From contig CATBDC010000004.1 in NCBI GenBank assembly GCA_949502235.1, positions 62,001-126,000 of the forward strand: a stretch of DNA of 64,000 nt, read 5' to 3'. Of the stretch, positions 8,387 to 16,010 are shown piece by piece (position 1 is the first letter of the stretch; every line of letters starts with the position of its first letter). This stretch comes from an uncultured Lachnospiraceae bacterium. GTDB lineage: Bacteria > Bacillota > Clostridia > Lachnospirales > Lachnospiraceae. A model generated the notes under the pieces. The model searched no databases and was not told where the DNA came from. It saw only the letters and a program-made list of their open reading frames with translations. The translations under genes were made by a program, and so were the position numbers.

Positions 8387-8950
8387 TTATTCAACATTTC
8401 TATGACGCACGGACATTTTTTCAAATGACAATCCTGGTGTTTCATCTACAATTATCATTACTATCATATCAAACAGAATCAACAGACATTGTTCAAACAA
8501 ATTACCCATAGGCTGGAATGACAAAACCACCTGATCTTTGCCTCTGTACACTGCCGCCGGAATAAAAAATACTTTGTCTGCTATATTTCTTGCTGTACTT
8601 CCACTGGGGGAGCCTGTTACAACATAAATCATTGCTCCCGCCTCTTTAGCCCTCCTGCATATATAATCAATATGCCCGATACACCCATCCCCAAGAGTAG
8701 CAATAAGAAGATCACCTTTATTTATAGAAGGTGCAGTATCATCCCATATCCAGTGTATTTCCTTTCCCATGTGCATAAGCCTCATGGCAAAAGCTCTTGT
8801 CGCCATTCCTTCTCTCCCCACACCAATCAGAAAAATTCTGTCATGGGCTTTTACTTCATTTATAAATTCCCTCATATCCTTCTGGCTGACTCTCTCATAG
8901 ACCTGCCTGTGTTCTTTTAGTATTTTTTCGTATATTTCATTATATTCCAT
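8387..8950 (-). CDS. SIS-domain sugar-phosphate isomerase, 6-phospho-3-hexuloisomerase-like
   Basis: A 187-residue single SIS domain, the length of HxlB-type 6-phospho-3-hexuloisomerases. Seen: FLIGVGREGM phosphate-binding loop, AMRLMHMGK helix, and VVTGSPSGST in the second phosphate loop. It probably interconverts ketose and aldose phosphates. No partner hexulose-phosphate synthase is present; instead it sits between an EryC-like barrel and an oxidoreductase, so the substrate is likely another ketose phosphate of this pathway. AAAGGGGAG lies seven bases before the ATG. Confidence 0.78.
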   Translation of the reverse strand: MEYNEIYEKILKEHRQVYERVSQKDMREFINEVKAHDRIFLIGVGREGMATRAFAMRLMHMGKEIHWIWDDTAPSINKGDLLIATLGDGCIGHIDYICRRAKEAGAMIYVVTGSPSGSTARNIADKVFFIPAAVYRGKDQVVLSFQPMGNLFEQCLLILFDMIVMIIVDETPGLSFEKMSVRHRNVE

Positions 8951-8964
8951 TAGAAATCTCCCCT

Positions 8965-9852
8965 TTACTCATCCAGTTCCTTATGAAGATAGTCCATTGT
9001 CCTTTTCATTCTCTCATACACCGCATCGTCATCATCTTCAAAAATTGTAACAACCTCCAGATACTGCATGATATTATCAAGCCCCGCTTTCTTTGTCGCG
9101 CATCTAATTAATTCAGGAGTCACAATGCCTTCTTTCGTAAAATCCCAGTGTCTGTCCCACTGTCCATCCGTCTGCTGCAGATGAATAGAACCAATGTAAG
9201 GAGCGCATTTCTGAAACCAGAGTTCAATATCTGCCTCTTCCTTTAAAAGGGGCCTATATAATGCGTGTCCCCAGTCTATAAGGAGCTTTACGGGTATTGC
9301 CGTCCCTTCTAAATCTTCCATCATCTTTACAGAAACCTCGGGACTGTGGGGGAATTCTGTAATTAAAGGGGTTGCTTCTATATGGAGTTCCTTAAGTCCT
9401 TTTATTTGTCCATATTCTGCCAGCTTTTTTAGATAAATAAGCATCTCCCGGTAAAGGAGTTCTCTTCTTCTGTCATCCCTTGCATCTTCATAGGACATCC
9501 CTCCTACCGGTGTCCCCATAATCTTTGCTCCCATTTCTACAGTCATATCAACTGCCCTTTTAAAAAATGCAAAAGCCGCCTCTCTCTGTTCTTTGGCCGG
9601 TGCAAGAAGATGTGCGTAGGAATAGGAGGCAAGGCCGCCAAATGTTGCGTCAATCTGAACTCCTGCCTTTTCAAATGCTTCCCTGTAATCCTTTACCATC
9701 TTATCTCTCAATTCCTTTGGCCACCACGGATCTATTAAATCCCATGTAAACTGTACATGGCTGACGCCAAAATCCTCTTTGCACATAGCTGCCAGCTTTT
9801 CCGGATAAAGCCAGCGTTTTACTGCAAATGATAAATTTAAACCCAGCTTCAT
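8965..9852 (-). CDS. Sugar-phosphate isomerase/epimerase-type TIM barrel, EryC-like (2)
   Basis: A 295-residue xylose-isomerase-like barrel, the usual length for the family. Seen: LNLSFAVKRW start, GVSHVQFTWDLIDPWWP, a metal-site Glu in ELHIEATPL, LIDWGHALYRP and IHLQQTDGQWDRHW. The VSHVQF and HLQQTDG wording is close to the EryC group. It is a distant paralogue of the barrel at 3865-5049; having two in one operon suggests two successive isomerisations. It lies directly after the ABC permease gene. Substrate unproven. Confidence 0.75.
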   Translation of the reverse strand: MKLGLNLSFAVKRWLYPEKLAAMCKEDFGVSHVQFTWDLIDPWWPKELRDKMVKDYREAFEKAGVQIDATFGGLASYSYAHLLAPAKEQREAAFAFFKRAVDMTVEMGAKIMGTPVGGMSYEDARDDRRRELLYREMLIYLKKLAEYGQIKGLKELHIEATPLITEFPHSPEVSVKMMEDLEGTAIPVKLLIDWGHALYRPLLKEEADIELWFQKCAPYIGSIHLQQTDGQWDRHWDFTKEGIVTPELIRCATKKAGLDNIMQYLEVVTIFEDDDDAVYERMKRTMDYLHKELDE

Positions 9853-9887
9853 ATCATATCCTCCCTTCTGGTGAAACGAATTAAAAA

Positions 9888-10889
9888 CTAATTAAGCTTA
9901 ATTTTCTTTTGCTTTCTCTCCCGCATAATCTCCGAAATAGAGCTGAACGAAATCGCAATAACTACCACAATACCGCTGACTGCGGACTGCCAGTATACAT
10001 TAACGCCAAATAAAACAATCATATTCTGAATAATGCTTATGATAGCTGCTCCGATCAGGGCGCCTGCCGGATTTCCCAATCCGCCCGTCAGAGAAACTCC
10101 TCCAATAACAGAGGCTGCAATAGAATTCATGGGCCAGCTTTCACCTATCGCTGACTGGGCAGAGCCGAGCCGTGAAACATACAATACGCCTGCGAGCGAA
10201 GAAATCACTCCCACAATCGCATAAATCATAATCCGTATCTTATCTACTTTAATGCCAAGAATCTTCGCCGCTTCCCTGCTATTGCCGATAGCATAAATAT
10301 AACGCCCGGTCTTTGTCTTTTTTACCATAAATAAAACTAAAACTAAAACTACAATACAGAAAATAAATGGAAAGGGAATCGGCCCCCAGTTTCCTTTCCC
10401 TAATATATAGATCTCTTCAGGCACACCTGTTATGGCCTTGCCCTTTGTCAGCACCAGATTAATGCCTCCATAAAGCCCCTGCATACCAATAGTAGCAACC
10501 ATTGAATTAAGTCTGAGCTTTGTAATGATGAGGCCGTTAATTCCTCCAAATATCAGTCCCAGTGTCAGTGCCAGCAGAAATGACAGCCACGGATTTATCT
10601 TATAGTCAACCATCATCATGCCGGAAAGAATTCCGCACAGAGACGCAACCTTTCCTACTGATAAATCCAGCTCTCCTACCAGCAGGAGAAGCGACTGGGC
10701 AATGCCTATCATGCCAACAAAAGCAAGATCCCTTAGCAGCGACTGCACATTATAAATATCTAAAAAGTATGGGGACGCAATACTAGCCACTGCAATCATC
10801 AATATGAGTACTACGCCAATTGCAGTCATATTACTTTTTTTCAATGCATTTACAAAGGCATTGTTTGTTTTCACTTTTTCTTTATTCAT
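9888..10889 (-). CDS. rbsC-like: Ribose-type (CUT2) sugar ABC transporter permease
   Basis: A 333-residue membrane protein of the RbsC/BPD_transp_2 family with about eight to ten hydrophobic segments. Seen: MIAVASIASPYFLDIYN near the first membrane helix, LVGELDLSVGKVASLCG, and ASVIGGVSLTGGLGNP, which is the family signature. It forms the membrane channel with the ATPase encoded upstream and the lipoprotein at 12482. The start is ATG 10889, nine bases after GGAG; an in-frame TTG two codons earlier is too close to that site. Confidence 0.9.
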   Translation of the reverse strand: MNKEKVKTNNAFVNALKKSNMTAIGVVLILMIAVASIASPYFLDIYNVQSLLRDLAFVGMIGIAQSLLLLVGELDLSVGKVASLCGILSGMMMVDYKINPWLSFLLALTLGLIFGGINGLIITKLRLNSMVATIGMQGLYGGINLVLTKGKAITGVPEEIYILGKGNWGPIPFPFIFCIVVLVLVLFMVKKTKTGRYIYAIGNSREAAKILGIKVDKIRIMIYAIVGVISSLAGVLYVSRLGSAQSAIGESWPMNSIAASVIGGVSLTGGLGNPAGALIGAAIISIIQNMIVLFGVNVYWQSAVSGIVVVIAISFSSISEIMRERKQKKIKLN

Positions 10890-10908
10890 ATGCAAAAACT
10901 CCTTTTAT

Positions 10909-12390
10909 CTAAGAATTCACTCCAATAATGGAGCCTAATATTGCCTCTTTATCTGCCTTTGCATCATATTCACCGGCCTTTCTTCCTTCATACAATGCAA
11001 TAATTCTATTGGAGCATTTCTTTATTTCTTCCATTTCAGAAGAAATCAGTATAATACCAATCCCTTTTTCCTCTGCCAGCTCCTTCATAAGGCGGTATAT
11101 TTCAGCCTTTGTTCCTACATCAATACCCTTTGTAGGCTCGTCAAATACCAGAACCTGGGGATTGCAGTTCATGGCGCGCCCAATAATAACCTTCTGCTGG
11201 TTTCCTCCGCTTAAGAACTGAATCTCCTTATCCACTCCGGGGGTCTTCACATCATATGTGTCAATCACCCTCCAAGCCAGTTCGGTTTCTTTCTTTTTTG
11301 AGATATTAATTCCGCTTTTCAAATCATCCAGTACTGATATGGAAATATTCTCCCGTATAGAAAGTACTGGAAGAATCCCCTGTTTTTTTCTTTCCTCCGG
11401 AAGATAAATGAAGCCGTGTTTTACTGAATAATTCGTATCACCTAATTTCCATTCCTGGTCACATAGCTTCACACTTCCAGAATAAACCGGAAGATATCCG
11501 AAAATTGCCTGCATCAGCTCACTCCTGCCGGCGCCTACTAATCCCGAAAACCCTAAAATCTCACCCTTTCTTAATTCAAAGCTTATATTTTTAAATCTCT
11601 CGCCTGTCAGATTTTTAACCTCCAGAAGAACCTCATCCAATACTTTTTCGGAATAATATACCTGTTCCTGGTTAACCTCACGTCCAGTCATCTGCCTGAT
11701 TACCCAGGGAATATCTATATCTTTAAGACTGGAGTAAGCAACCTTTTTCCCGTTTCTAAATACCGTAAGCACATCCCCCAGCGCAAATATTTCTTCTAAC
11801 TTGTGGGATATAAAAATAACCGCTTTATTTTCCTCTTTAACCTTTTTTACAATTTCAAATAATATCTGTGTATCACTGGTTGTAAGGCTTGTAGTAGGCT
11901 CATCAAGCATCAGCACTTCATAGTCCTTATGCACAACTGCTCTCGCAATCTGGAGCAGCTGCTGTGAAGAAACAGAAATATCCTTTACCAGCTCATCCGG
12001 TTTTACCGGAATCCGGAACTGTTCTAATACAGGGATTGCTTTTTTCGCAAGCTCTCTTTGATTAACCATGCCTTTGATGCCAGATTGCTCATAGGGCAGA
12101 AACAGATTCTCCGCAACCGACATATAGCCAAATAAATCTATCTCCTGGGGTACATATGCCACCTTATTAAAAAGCGTTTTATTTCTTATTGCATTTTCGC
12201 CGCCAATAAGCACTTCGCCTTCTTCTGGTTCGTATACACCTGTCAGACATTTTATTAATGTACTTTTCCCAGCTCCGTTCTCTCCGATTACACAGTGAAT
12301 TTCACCCGGCTCAAAGGATATATCTACCGAATCCAGAGCAACAACACCCGGAAACAATTTTGTAATATTGCGCGCCTCTAATATTTTCAT
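10909..12390 (-). CDS. rbsA-like: Ribose-type sugar ABC transporter ATP-binding protein, tandem cassettes
   Basis: A 493-residue protein with two ABC domains. The first has an intact Walker A GENGAGKSTL, signature VSSQQLLQIARA and Walker B VLMLDEPTTS. The second has the relaxed P-loop GLVGAGRSEL, signature SGGNQQKVIIGRA and VLVFDEPTKG, as is normal for RbsA/MglA/XylG. The start is ATG 12390, seven bases after GAGGTG; the open frame runs further upstream across the intergenic hairpin and is not coding there. It powers the importer of this operon. Compare the degenerate paralogue at 13601-14983. Confidence 0.92.
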   Translation of the reverse strand: MKILEARNITKLFPGVVALDSVDISFEPGEIHCVIGENGAGKSTLIKCLTGVYEPEEGEVLIGGENAIRNKTLFNKVAYVPQEIDLFGYMSVAENLFLPYEQSGIKGMVNQRELAKKAIPVLEQFRIPVKPDELVKDISVSSQQLLQIARAVVHKDYEVLMLDEPTTSLTTSDTQILFEIVKKVKEENKAVIFISHKLEEIFALGDVLTVFRNGKKVAYSSLKDIDIPWVIRQMTGREVNQEQVYYSEKVLDEVLLEVKNLTGERFKNISFELRKGEILGFSGLVGAGRSELMQAIFGYLPVYSGSVKLCDQEWKLGDTNYSVKHGFIYLPEERKKQGILPVLSIRENISISVLDDLKSGINISKKKETELAWRVIDTYDVKTPGVDKEIQFLSGGNQQKVIIGRAMNCNPQVLVFDEPTKGIDVGTKAEIYRLMKELAEEKGIGIILISSEMEEIKKCSNRIIALYEGRKAGEYDAKADKEAILGSIIGVNS

Positions 12391-12417
12391 AGACATGCAC
12401 CTCGTTTTAAAAAGTAA

Positions 12418-12452
12418 GGGCCAGTGACTTGGATTAATCCAGTCACAAGCCC
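12418..12452 (-). terminator. Intercistronic stem-loop between binding-protein and ATPase genes
   Basis: On the minus strand a GGGC...GTGACTGGA / TCCAAGTCAC...GCCC stem-loop is followed by a short T-rich stretch (TTACTTTTT). It lies after the binding-protein stop codon and before the ATPase start. Such hairpins commonly act as partial terminators or 3' stabilisers that give more binding protein than membrane components. Confidence 0.55.
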
Positions 12453-12481
12453 TCCTCGTCAATTCATACAGATTATGAAAT

Positions 12482-13495
12482 CTATTTACTTACAATCTCT
12501 TTCCACTCATCCACATTTGTCCCGTCAATAACTGCAAATCCTGTATCAACCGCCTGCGGGATTTCAAGTCCAAGGTGAGCCTGCCACATTACCAGTACTG
12601 CATATTGTCCCTGCATCTGCGGAAGTGTAGAAACTGTAGCAGAAATTGTATCTGGAATATAATCAAGAATCTCAATCAGATTATCCAGAGACACAAAGGT
12701 AACCTCGCCCTTTTTCCCCGCCTCTTCAATTGCTGCCGCAACACCTGAGCCGCACGCGTCACAATTCAGGTATCCTTTAAGGTCCGGATTTGCCGCAAGA
12801 ACCGCCGCCGCCTGAGACTGCGCCTCTTCTACATTATCATTATCAATACCGCCGTCAATCACTTCAATATTGGGATATTTAGCAAGTGCATCCAGATTTG
12901 CCTGATATCTTTGTGCATGATTTGGGGCAGACGGAGCGCCCTGCATAACTGCAACCTTTCCTTTTTCTCCGATTAATTCCGCAAGCAAATCTACTGCCAT
13001 TACCTGCTGCTCTACAAAATCATTGCCGACACTTGTCAGTCCGCTTCCCTCCGGAGACGGCGCATCAAATAAAACTACCGGAATACCCTGATTCTGAATT
13101 TCTTCAATAACAGCTTTACTTCCCTCGTAGTCTACCGGGTCAAGGGCGATTCCGTTCGGCTTTGTGGCTGCCGCCTGCTCAAGAGTTGAATTCTGCTCTG
13201 CCACATCTGCCTGGGAAGGTGCCCGGTAATCAATCTTGACCTCTACGCCAAGCTGCTTAGACAGTGCATCCGCCTGAATCTGCGCTCCTTTGTTTACTTC
13301 ATCAAACCAGGCATGTACACACTTCGGAACAATTACAAAGGTCAGATCCTCTCCTGTCTTCGTCTCCTTTGCTTCCTCCTGTCCGGAGTCACTGCCAGAT
13401 CCTTCCGAGCCGCCAGAACCGCCGGAATTACATCCCATTACCAGCATTGCCGCCATTGCTGCCGCCATAAACGCCGCTAAAATCCTCTTCCTCAT
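12482..13495 (-). CDS. rbsB-like: Sugar ABC transporter substrate-binding lipoprotein, RbsB family
   Basis: A 337-residue periplasmic-binding-protein-like (Peripla_BP_4) lipoprotein. It has a hydrophobic signal peptide ending in the lipobox MLVMGC, so Cys22 would be lipidated, then a low-complexity Gly/Ser/Glu linker before the folded domain (TFVIVPKCVHAWFDEV onwards). Seen: GIALDPVDYEG and SLDNLIEILDYI, typical of the ribose/galactose-binding group. It delivers the substrate to the permease and ATPase encoded downstream. Paired with an EryC/EryA-like enzyme set, the ligand may be a sugar alcohol rather than ribose. It is the first gene after its own promoter. Confidence 0.92.
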   Translation of the reverse strand: MRKRILAAFMAAAMAAMLVMGCNSGGSGGSEGSGSDSGQEEAKETKTGEDLTFVIVPKCVHAWFDEVNKGAQIQADALSKQLGVEVKIDYRAPSQADVAEQNSTLEQAAATKPNGIALDPVDYEGSKAVIEEIQNQGIPVVLFDAPSPEGSGLTSVGNDFVEQQVMAVDLLAELIGEKGKVAVMQGAPSAPNHAQRYQANLDALAKYPNIEVIDGGIDNDNVEEAQSQAAAVLAANPDLKGYLNCDACGSGVAAAIEEAGKKGEVTFVSLDNLIEILDYIPDTISATVSTLPQMQGQYAVLVMWQAHLGLEIPQAVDTGFAVIDGTNVDEWKEIVSK

Positions 13496-13540
13496 GATAC
13501 ATTTCCTCCTTTTATAATATTTTTTCTTTGGAATGACTTT

Positions 13541-13569
13541 ATTATACTTAGGGGAACTTAAAAAACCAA
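13541..13569 (-). promoter_or_regulatory. Sigma-A promoter for the transporter and catabolic operon
   Basis: On the minus strand TTGGTT (13564-13569) and a perfect TATAAT (13541-13546) are separated by exactly 17 bases, about 45 bases before the lipoprotein ATG. The weak -35 box fits a promoter needing an activator, for which the AraC-type response regulator encoded upstream is the natural candidate. Confidence 0.7.
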
Positions 13570-13600
13570 TGTGAGAGAATTTAGATTATCTGTGAATATT

Positions 13601-14983
13601 TTAATATATAGTAATAATCTGATCTGAAATATCTTCTACATATTCTTCTCTGGACTTAATAATAATGACTGCAGTCCCTTTATTAGCAAATTTTTTAATA
13701 TAGGATTTTACCAGCGATACACCATACACATCACACTGCGCAAAGGGCTCCAATAAAACCAGCACTCTTGGATTATATATATACCATCTTTCCAGGGTAA
13801 TTCCGATAATATCATTTATCTCTAAATCCCCGGCAGGTATATCTGGCTCAGCCGTTATACTCCCGCCAATGCTCTGCCGCAGCATCTTGAAAATATTATG
13901 GGATGAAATAATATATTCCAGGGATGAAATCTTTTCAAGTGAAGGAAGCAGAAGGTTCTCCTCTACCCGCATGTTCGCAAATATTTCCTCCCTGCTTCCC
14001 ATATACATGACCGAGACAATCTTTTCCTTCGGACATTCTGCGGCAGTTCCGTATATCCTCTCTCTTCCGGACAGCTCCAAGAAAATGCGTTCCCTTTCCT
14101 TTTTTTCGAGGGCCAGAAAGGTAACAACCTCCCCTTTCCGAAAAATAAAATCTCCCTTTCTTACGCCCTTTAATTTCATACCTTTCACTCTATAAACGAT
14201 TTCTTCCGTACTGTTCTGCTCAAGGACATAGCTGTCGAGGCTTTTCTTTTTTGATTTTATCTTACTTCCGAGTATAAAAAGCTCAAGGTGCTTTACGTTT
14301 TCTATCGCTTCCTTTTTACACTTCTTAACAATACAGCCCTCTTTAAAAATAATATATTTTTCGCACAGAATAGAGGCTACTGTGTCTGAATAGCTATTTA
14401 TAATAACAGCCATCCTCCCTGCAATAAGCCCTTTTAATATGCATGCAAATTCCTTAATTGCATTAAGATGCATTCCCTCAAACTCATCCTCTATGATCAC
14501 TATCTTTGCCCCGTATCTGCAGGCTTTTACGATGTCTGTGATACGTTTTTCTACCTCCGTAAGCTCCCGTATCTTTCGTGACACGTCAAAGGGTATTCCA
14601 AGCTTTATGAAATATTCTCCTATCTCTTCTGTCAGCGCCTTCTTTTTTAAAAAATCACAGGCCCAGCTTCTGTCTACCAGTCCGATATACTCAGCTGCCG
14701 TCCAGTCGTCAATCCTATAATTAGATGCTGTTACTTTATATATCTTCTTTTTTAATTCCCTGCTGCTTTTCATCCTTTTTCCTTCTACATAGATTTGGTA
14801 ATCATATATATCCTCCCGGACTTCGCCTGTCAGTATCCCCACAAGGAAATCCTTCCCGGAATAGCTAAGACCAAGAAATCCGGCAGTCTCTCCTTCAAAA
14901 ATACATAAACATATATTTTCCAGAGTCCGTACAGAATGATCTTTTGAATTCAGGTTATTAATCCGCAATACTTCTCTTTTCAT
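13601..14983 (-). CDS. Degenerate tandem ABC ATPase (RbsA-like pseudo-ATPase) linked to a two-component system
   Basis: A 460-residue protein with the overall layout of a two-cassette sugar ABC ATPase but broken nucleotide-binding motifs. The first P-loop reads GLSYSGKD (38-45), with Asp in place of Ser/Thr. The signature position reads LTEVEKRI (141-148) instead of LSGGQ. Walker B is IVIIEDE (161-167). The second half has LALEKKERERIF where a P-loop should be, and VLVLLEPF where the Walker B Asp is lost. The reading frame is intact and Lys-rich, and it overlaps the histidine kinase gene by four bases. ATP hydrolysis is unlikely, so a regulatory or sensing role with the kinase or the transporter is the best guess. 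Not a known named family to me. Confidence 0.7.
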   Translation of the reverse strand: MKREVLRINNLNSKDHSVRTLENICLCIFEGETAGFLGLSYSGKDFLVGILTGEVREDIYDYQIYVEGKRMKSSRELKKKIYKVTASNYRIDDWTAAEYIGLVDRSWACDFLKKKALTEEIGEYFIKLGIPFDVSRKIRELTEVEKRITDIVKACRYGAKIVIIEDEFEGMHLNAIKEFACILKGLIAGRMAVIINSYSDTVASILCEKYIIFKEGCIVKKCKKEAIENVKHLELFILGSKIKSKKKSLDSYVLEQNSTEEIVYRVKGMKLKGVRKGDFIFRKGEVVTFLALEKKERERIFLELSGRERIYGTAAECPKEKIVSVMYMGSREEIFANMRVEENLLLPSLEKISSLEYIISSHNIFKMLRQSIGGSITAEPDIPAGDLEINDIIGITLERWYIYNPRVLVLLEPFAQCDVYGVSLVKSYIKKFANKGTAVIIIKSREEYVEDISDQIITIY

Positions 14984-16002
14984 CTTTCCACTGCTCCTAA
15001 AGTAGTCTGGGTATAATCAGCCGGAATTGTAATCTCTACACTTGTTCCCTGCCCTATGGTGCTGTATATATTTACACCGTATTCCTCACCAAAAAGTAAT
15101 TGTATTCTTTTGTGAATATTGGGAAGCGCAATCCCAGTGTTCCTATGCTCTCTCATGCCGTTGTCATCACTTTGCACGCAGGCGCTTTGAATTCTTTCAT
15201 TTAACTCCCTAAGTCTCCCGCTTTCAATTCCTTTTCCATTATCAGAAATAATAATAATTAAGTTTTTATCGGTGACAATTACCTCTATGCTCACCTTTCC
15301 CCCCTGGAGCCTTTCCTCCAGCCCATGAAAAATCGCGTTTTCTACAACAGGCTGTATAATTAATTTGGGGATCGGAAAATCATATGCCGCTTCATCTTCC
15401 TCATCAATTATGATTTCCAGAGAAAACCGATTATTAAAACGATAGCCCTGAATCAGCATATAGTTATTTATATTTGCCAGTTCATCACGAAGAGGAACCA
15501 GACTCCCTGTCCGGCTGATACTGTATCTGAAAAAGGCTCCCAGCGCCTCTACCATCCTTGCAATTTCATAATTATCATCCATAAGAGCCTGCCCCCGTAT
15601 AGAATCAAGGGTATTATATAAAAAATGCGGGTTAATCTGACTTTGAAGCGCCGTAAGTTCTGTCTGCTTATCCAGAATTTCCGCAGTATTCTTTCTTGTC
15701 TTCCAGGAAGCATATTTCTCTAAAAGAGCACAAATCTGCCTCATATAAGGTAAATTCCTCTCCCTTTCCTCTATCTCCCCGGTTTCCCCCATTCGTTCCA
15801 CATAGCTGTCCAAAAAACGGGAAACCTTCCGTAACGGCCCTATGATCTCTGCTGCAAAATAGATTAAAATTATGCCCTGCAATAAAACAAACAGGATAAA
15901 GACACTGCCAAAACCTTTCGTTTTTCCTATTATCCCCGCTGCGAATATTGATAATACAGCCTCTGCTGTTAATACCCCTTTCAGCCTCTTAATCAGCTCC
16001 AT
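14980..16002 (-). CDS. Sensor histidine kinase, YesM/LytS-like, with minimal extracellular region
   Basis: A 340-residue membrane kinase. Two hydrophobic helices (about 12-26 and 33-53) are joined by only a few residues, so there is practically no extracellular sensor. A HAMP-like linker follows, then the His_kinase domain with phospho-acceptor His126 in INPHFLYNTLDSIR, and an HATPase domain with PVVENAIFHGLEE and DNGKGI. Typical YesM kinases carry a large extracellular Cache domain between the helices; it is absent here. The signal must come through the membrane helices or a partner protein. It overlaps the downstream pseudo-ATPase by ATGA and follows the response regulator by eight bases. 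Confidence 0.88.
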   Translation of the reverse strand: MELIKRLKGVLTAEAVLSIFAAGIIGKTKGFGSVFILFVLLQGIILIYFAAEIIGPLRKVSRFLDSYVERMGETGEIEERERNLPYMRQICALLEKYASWKTRKNTAEILDKQTELTALQSQINPHFLYNTLDSIRGQALMDDNYEIARMVEALGAFFRYSISRTGSLVPLRDELANINNYMLIQGYRFNNRFSLEIIIDEEDEAAYDFPIPKLIIQPVVENAIFHGLEERLQGGKVSIEVIVTDKNLIIIISDNGKGIESGRLRELNERIQSACVQSDDNGMREHRNTGIALPNIHKRIQLLFGEEYGVNIYSTIGQGTSVEITIPADYTQTTLGAVER

Positions 16003-16010
16003 ATTTCCTC

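Noticed and set aside
13601-14983. A second functional sugar ABC ATPase
   Set aside because: Both P-loops and both signature motifs are degenerate, and no extra permease gene accompanies it.
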